A stretch of DNA of 64,000 nt from Siderastrea radians. Its lineage: Eukaryota; Cnidaria; Anthozoa; Scleractinia; Rhizangiidae. Made by a program: the position numbers and the translations under genes. The stretch covers positions 32,893,536-32,957,535 of the forward strand of contig OZ024897.1 in NCBI GenBank assembly GCA_964017195.1, in the 5' to 3' direction. The notes below the pieces were generated by a model. It searched no databases. It was not told the origin of the DNA and was given only the letters and a program-made list of their open reading frames with translations. Position 1 is the stretch's first letter, and each line of letters starts with the position of its first letter. This document shows positions 62,504 through 64,000 of the stretch, piece by piece.

Positions 62504-63021
62504 CAGACCTGCCAACTCTCACGGTTTCACCGTGAGACTCGCGGTTTGGGGTCTCAACTCACGGTCTCACGATTTGGCCTCCAAATCTCACGGTGAATCA
62601 GAAAATCTTGAAATTGCCAAACAATTCAGATAGTATGAAGCAGTATTGAAAAATCCGTGTTGAAAATGTCCAAATTTGTCACATCTAATGTTTGAGGGAA
62701 ACCTAGGTACAATTCCAGCCTCATTCCCGTGAAACATAGGTGTGCTTAGGTCTCTGGAAGGCTACAGCTGTGAACAGTAAACTCAACCTGGCGCCTCGCG
62801 TCGACAGCGAAACAGAAACTGACTCTTCAAAATATGTGGCAAAAGAATACAATAGGTGCACAGATAAGGTAAAGAATACCTTGAAACAAGAAAACTACCA
62901 TTTTTATTTTCATTTAACACATATTTTGGAAATCTCCAGGTTTGAGGTCCCAATCTCCAGGTTTTTCCGGGCCTTTTTTCAACATCTCCAGATTTGCATG
63001 TTTTGGAGGTTGGCAGGTCTG
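62504..63021. mobile_element. MITE with CAGACCTGCCAAC ends
   Basis: CAGACCTGCCAAC at the left end faces GTTGGCAGGTCTG at the right. Subterminal TCTCACGGT and AATCTCCAGGTTT units are repeated several times inside. No target duplication was seen. The CAG ends would suit a hAT derivative. Confidence 0.65.
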
Positions 63022-64000
63022 ACATTTGGGGCATACAAAGTATCATCCAGAAAACATAGTTAACACTTCTGACGTTCTTTCCTTGTTAAACAAAACTCAA
63101 CTTCGTTTTTAGGACGTCTCCTCAAGCTACAAGGGAAAAGCCCTGGAAACGAGGTTGAAACAAAATTCAGCTTCCCCGCTTTTCGTGAATTGGCCTAAAG
63201 AAGGCAAGAAGGCCAGTTTCGCGCGCGTTATGTTTCAAACATAACGCAGAGAAAACATACCACATGACAAACCAAAAAATTGATAAGTAAAACGGGAAGG
63301 CACTGGACAAAAAGAAACACTCAAACACAATAGAGTTACCAAGCACAATTTTGTTTTACTAGTCGGGAAGTATTTTATTCAACTTTCAAATAAAATCAAT
63401 TCTAGATTTGGACCAATACTTTCATACAAAAAGCACAAATACAGAAAATGATTCCACGGATCCTTGGCATGTAAAATCTACAGGGCTTCAGCTAGCGAGA
63501 AAATACAAGTCACACAAGGCCGAACAACTTTCGCGACATAACAGTTTAAACAATTCACGCACACCTGCATAACCATACATATAAGACACATACCGCTCGG
63601 AAAAGCTCTTTTTAAAAGCCTAGCTTAACACTGCTCTGGTGGAATATCAAGCCCAATCTTATTGGTTGTCGCTTACTTTTTTCAACAAATTCAAAACGTA
63701 TCCTCCCCATATGGGCAATAAATAACTCTACAAAATAAATAACCTTCCCTAAATAAATAAAACTTATTTAAATCTTACTATTCTCTTCATTTAAAGTGAA
63801 ATTACCGTATTTACTCGATTCGTACATTCTTTTGGACACAGTGCTTTTTAGGGTGAGAACGTACTTTGGAGATCATTTAAAATTCCACTTTTCAAGGTGG
63901 TGACTTTACTGCCCAGAGCCATTTTTTCTGCATACACAAACATAATTTCCCCCAAAACGAAGAAAACCTACAATACAATTGTTAACAGGGATAGGCGTAT
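63022..64000. other. Gene-free interval
   Basis: No supported gene, RNA or repeat in the last kilobase. Confidence 0.4.

Overview
This window is nuclear DNA of an early-branching animal, most likely a stony coral or a close cnidarian relative. The clues are AT-rich intergenic DNA full of small foldback transposons and tRNA-derived SINEs, a TTAGGG-type telomeric tract, intron-bearing receptor genes, a membrane-anchored NACHT-LRR gene of a kind I associate with corals, and single-exon rhodopsin-like receptors. Gene identities come from reading protein motifs. No database search was possible.

Layout. 1-3198 is the 3' part of a broken NACHT-LRR (NLR) gene. 3.2-9.3 kb has no gene and is dominated by a large inverted-repeat element (5053-7989). 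9335-28204 (18,870 bp) is a complete Polinton/Maverick, a virus-like DNA transposon, with a perfect 6-bp target duplication (GAGTAG) and palindromic ends. 28.2-35.7 kb holds SINE remnants and the decayed 7TM half of a GABA-B-receptor-like gene in six exons, with a 1-kb foldback element and an interstitial telomeric tract in its introns. 38.8-39.7 kb is an intact class A GPCR. 39.7-50.7 kb is gene-poor and rich in MITEs. 50.7-54.1 kb is a three-exon secreted vWA-domain gene. 55-56 kb is a decayed Crypton-type tyrosine recombinase. 57.6-58.5 kb is a single-exon multi-pass membrane protein. The rest holds only repeats and faint coding-like fragments.

The Polinton is the centrepiece. Its left arm carries replication and accessory genes on the minus strand: an unknown 159-aa protein, protein-primed DNA polymerase B, two small zinc proteins, a DUF5754-like protein, a BRO-N/nuclease/zinc-finger protein and a chromodomain integrase. 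The middle carries virion genes: phospholipase A2, adenain-type protease, two membrane-active minor proteins, double jelly-roll capsid protein, penton and a coiled-coil protein on the minus strand, then packaging ATPase, fibre, a 37-aa peptide and a membrane protein on the plus strand. A zinc-ribbon late-transcription-factor-like gene sits at the right end. Virion genes with their own leader start just after a TCTAA-containing leader. Most replication/accessory genes and the transcription-factor gene instead have TATATAGTA-like leaders. This suggests an early/late expression programme driven by the element's own factor. Adenain-type cleavage consensus sites occur in four virion proteins. The visible defects are few: a one-base frame break between the DUF5679-like and PLA2 parts, and a protease frame without an ATG. 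The copy therefore looks young.
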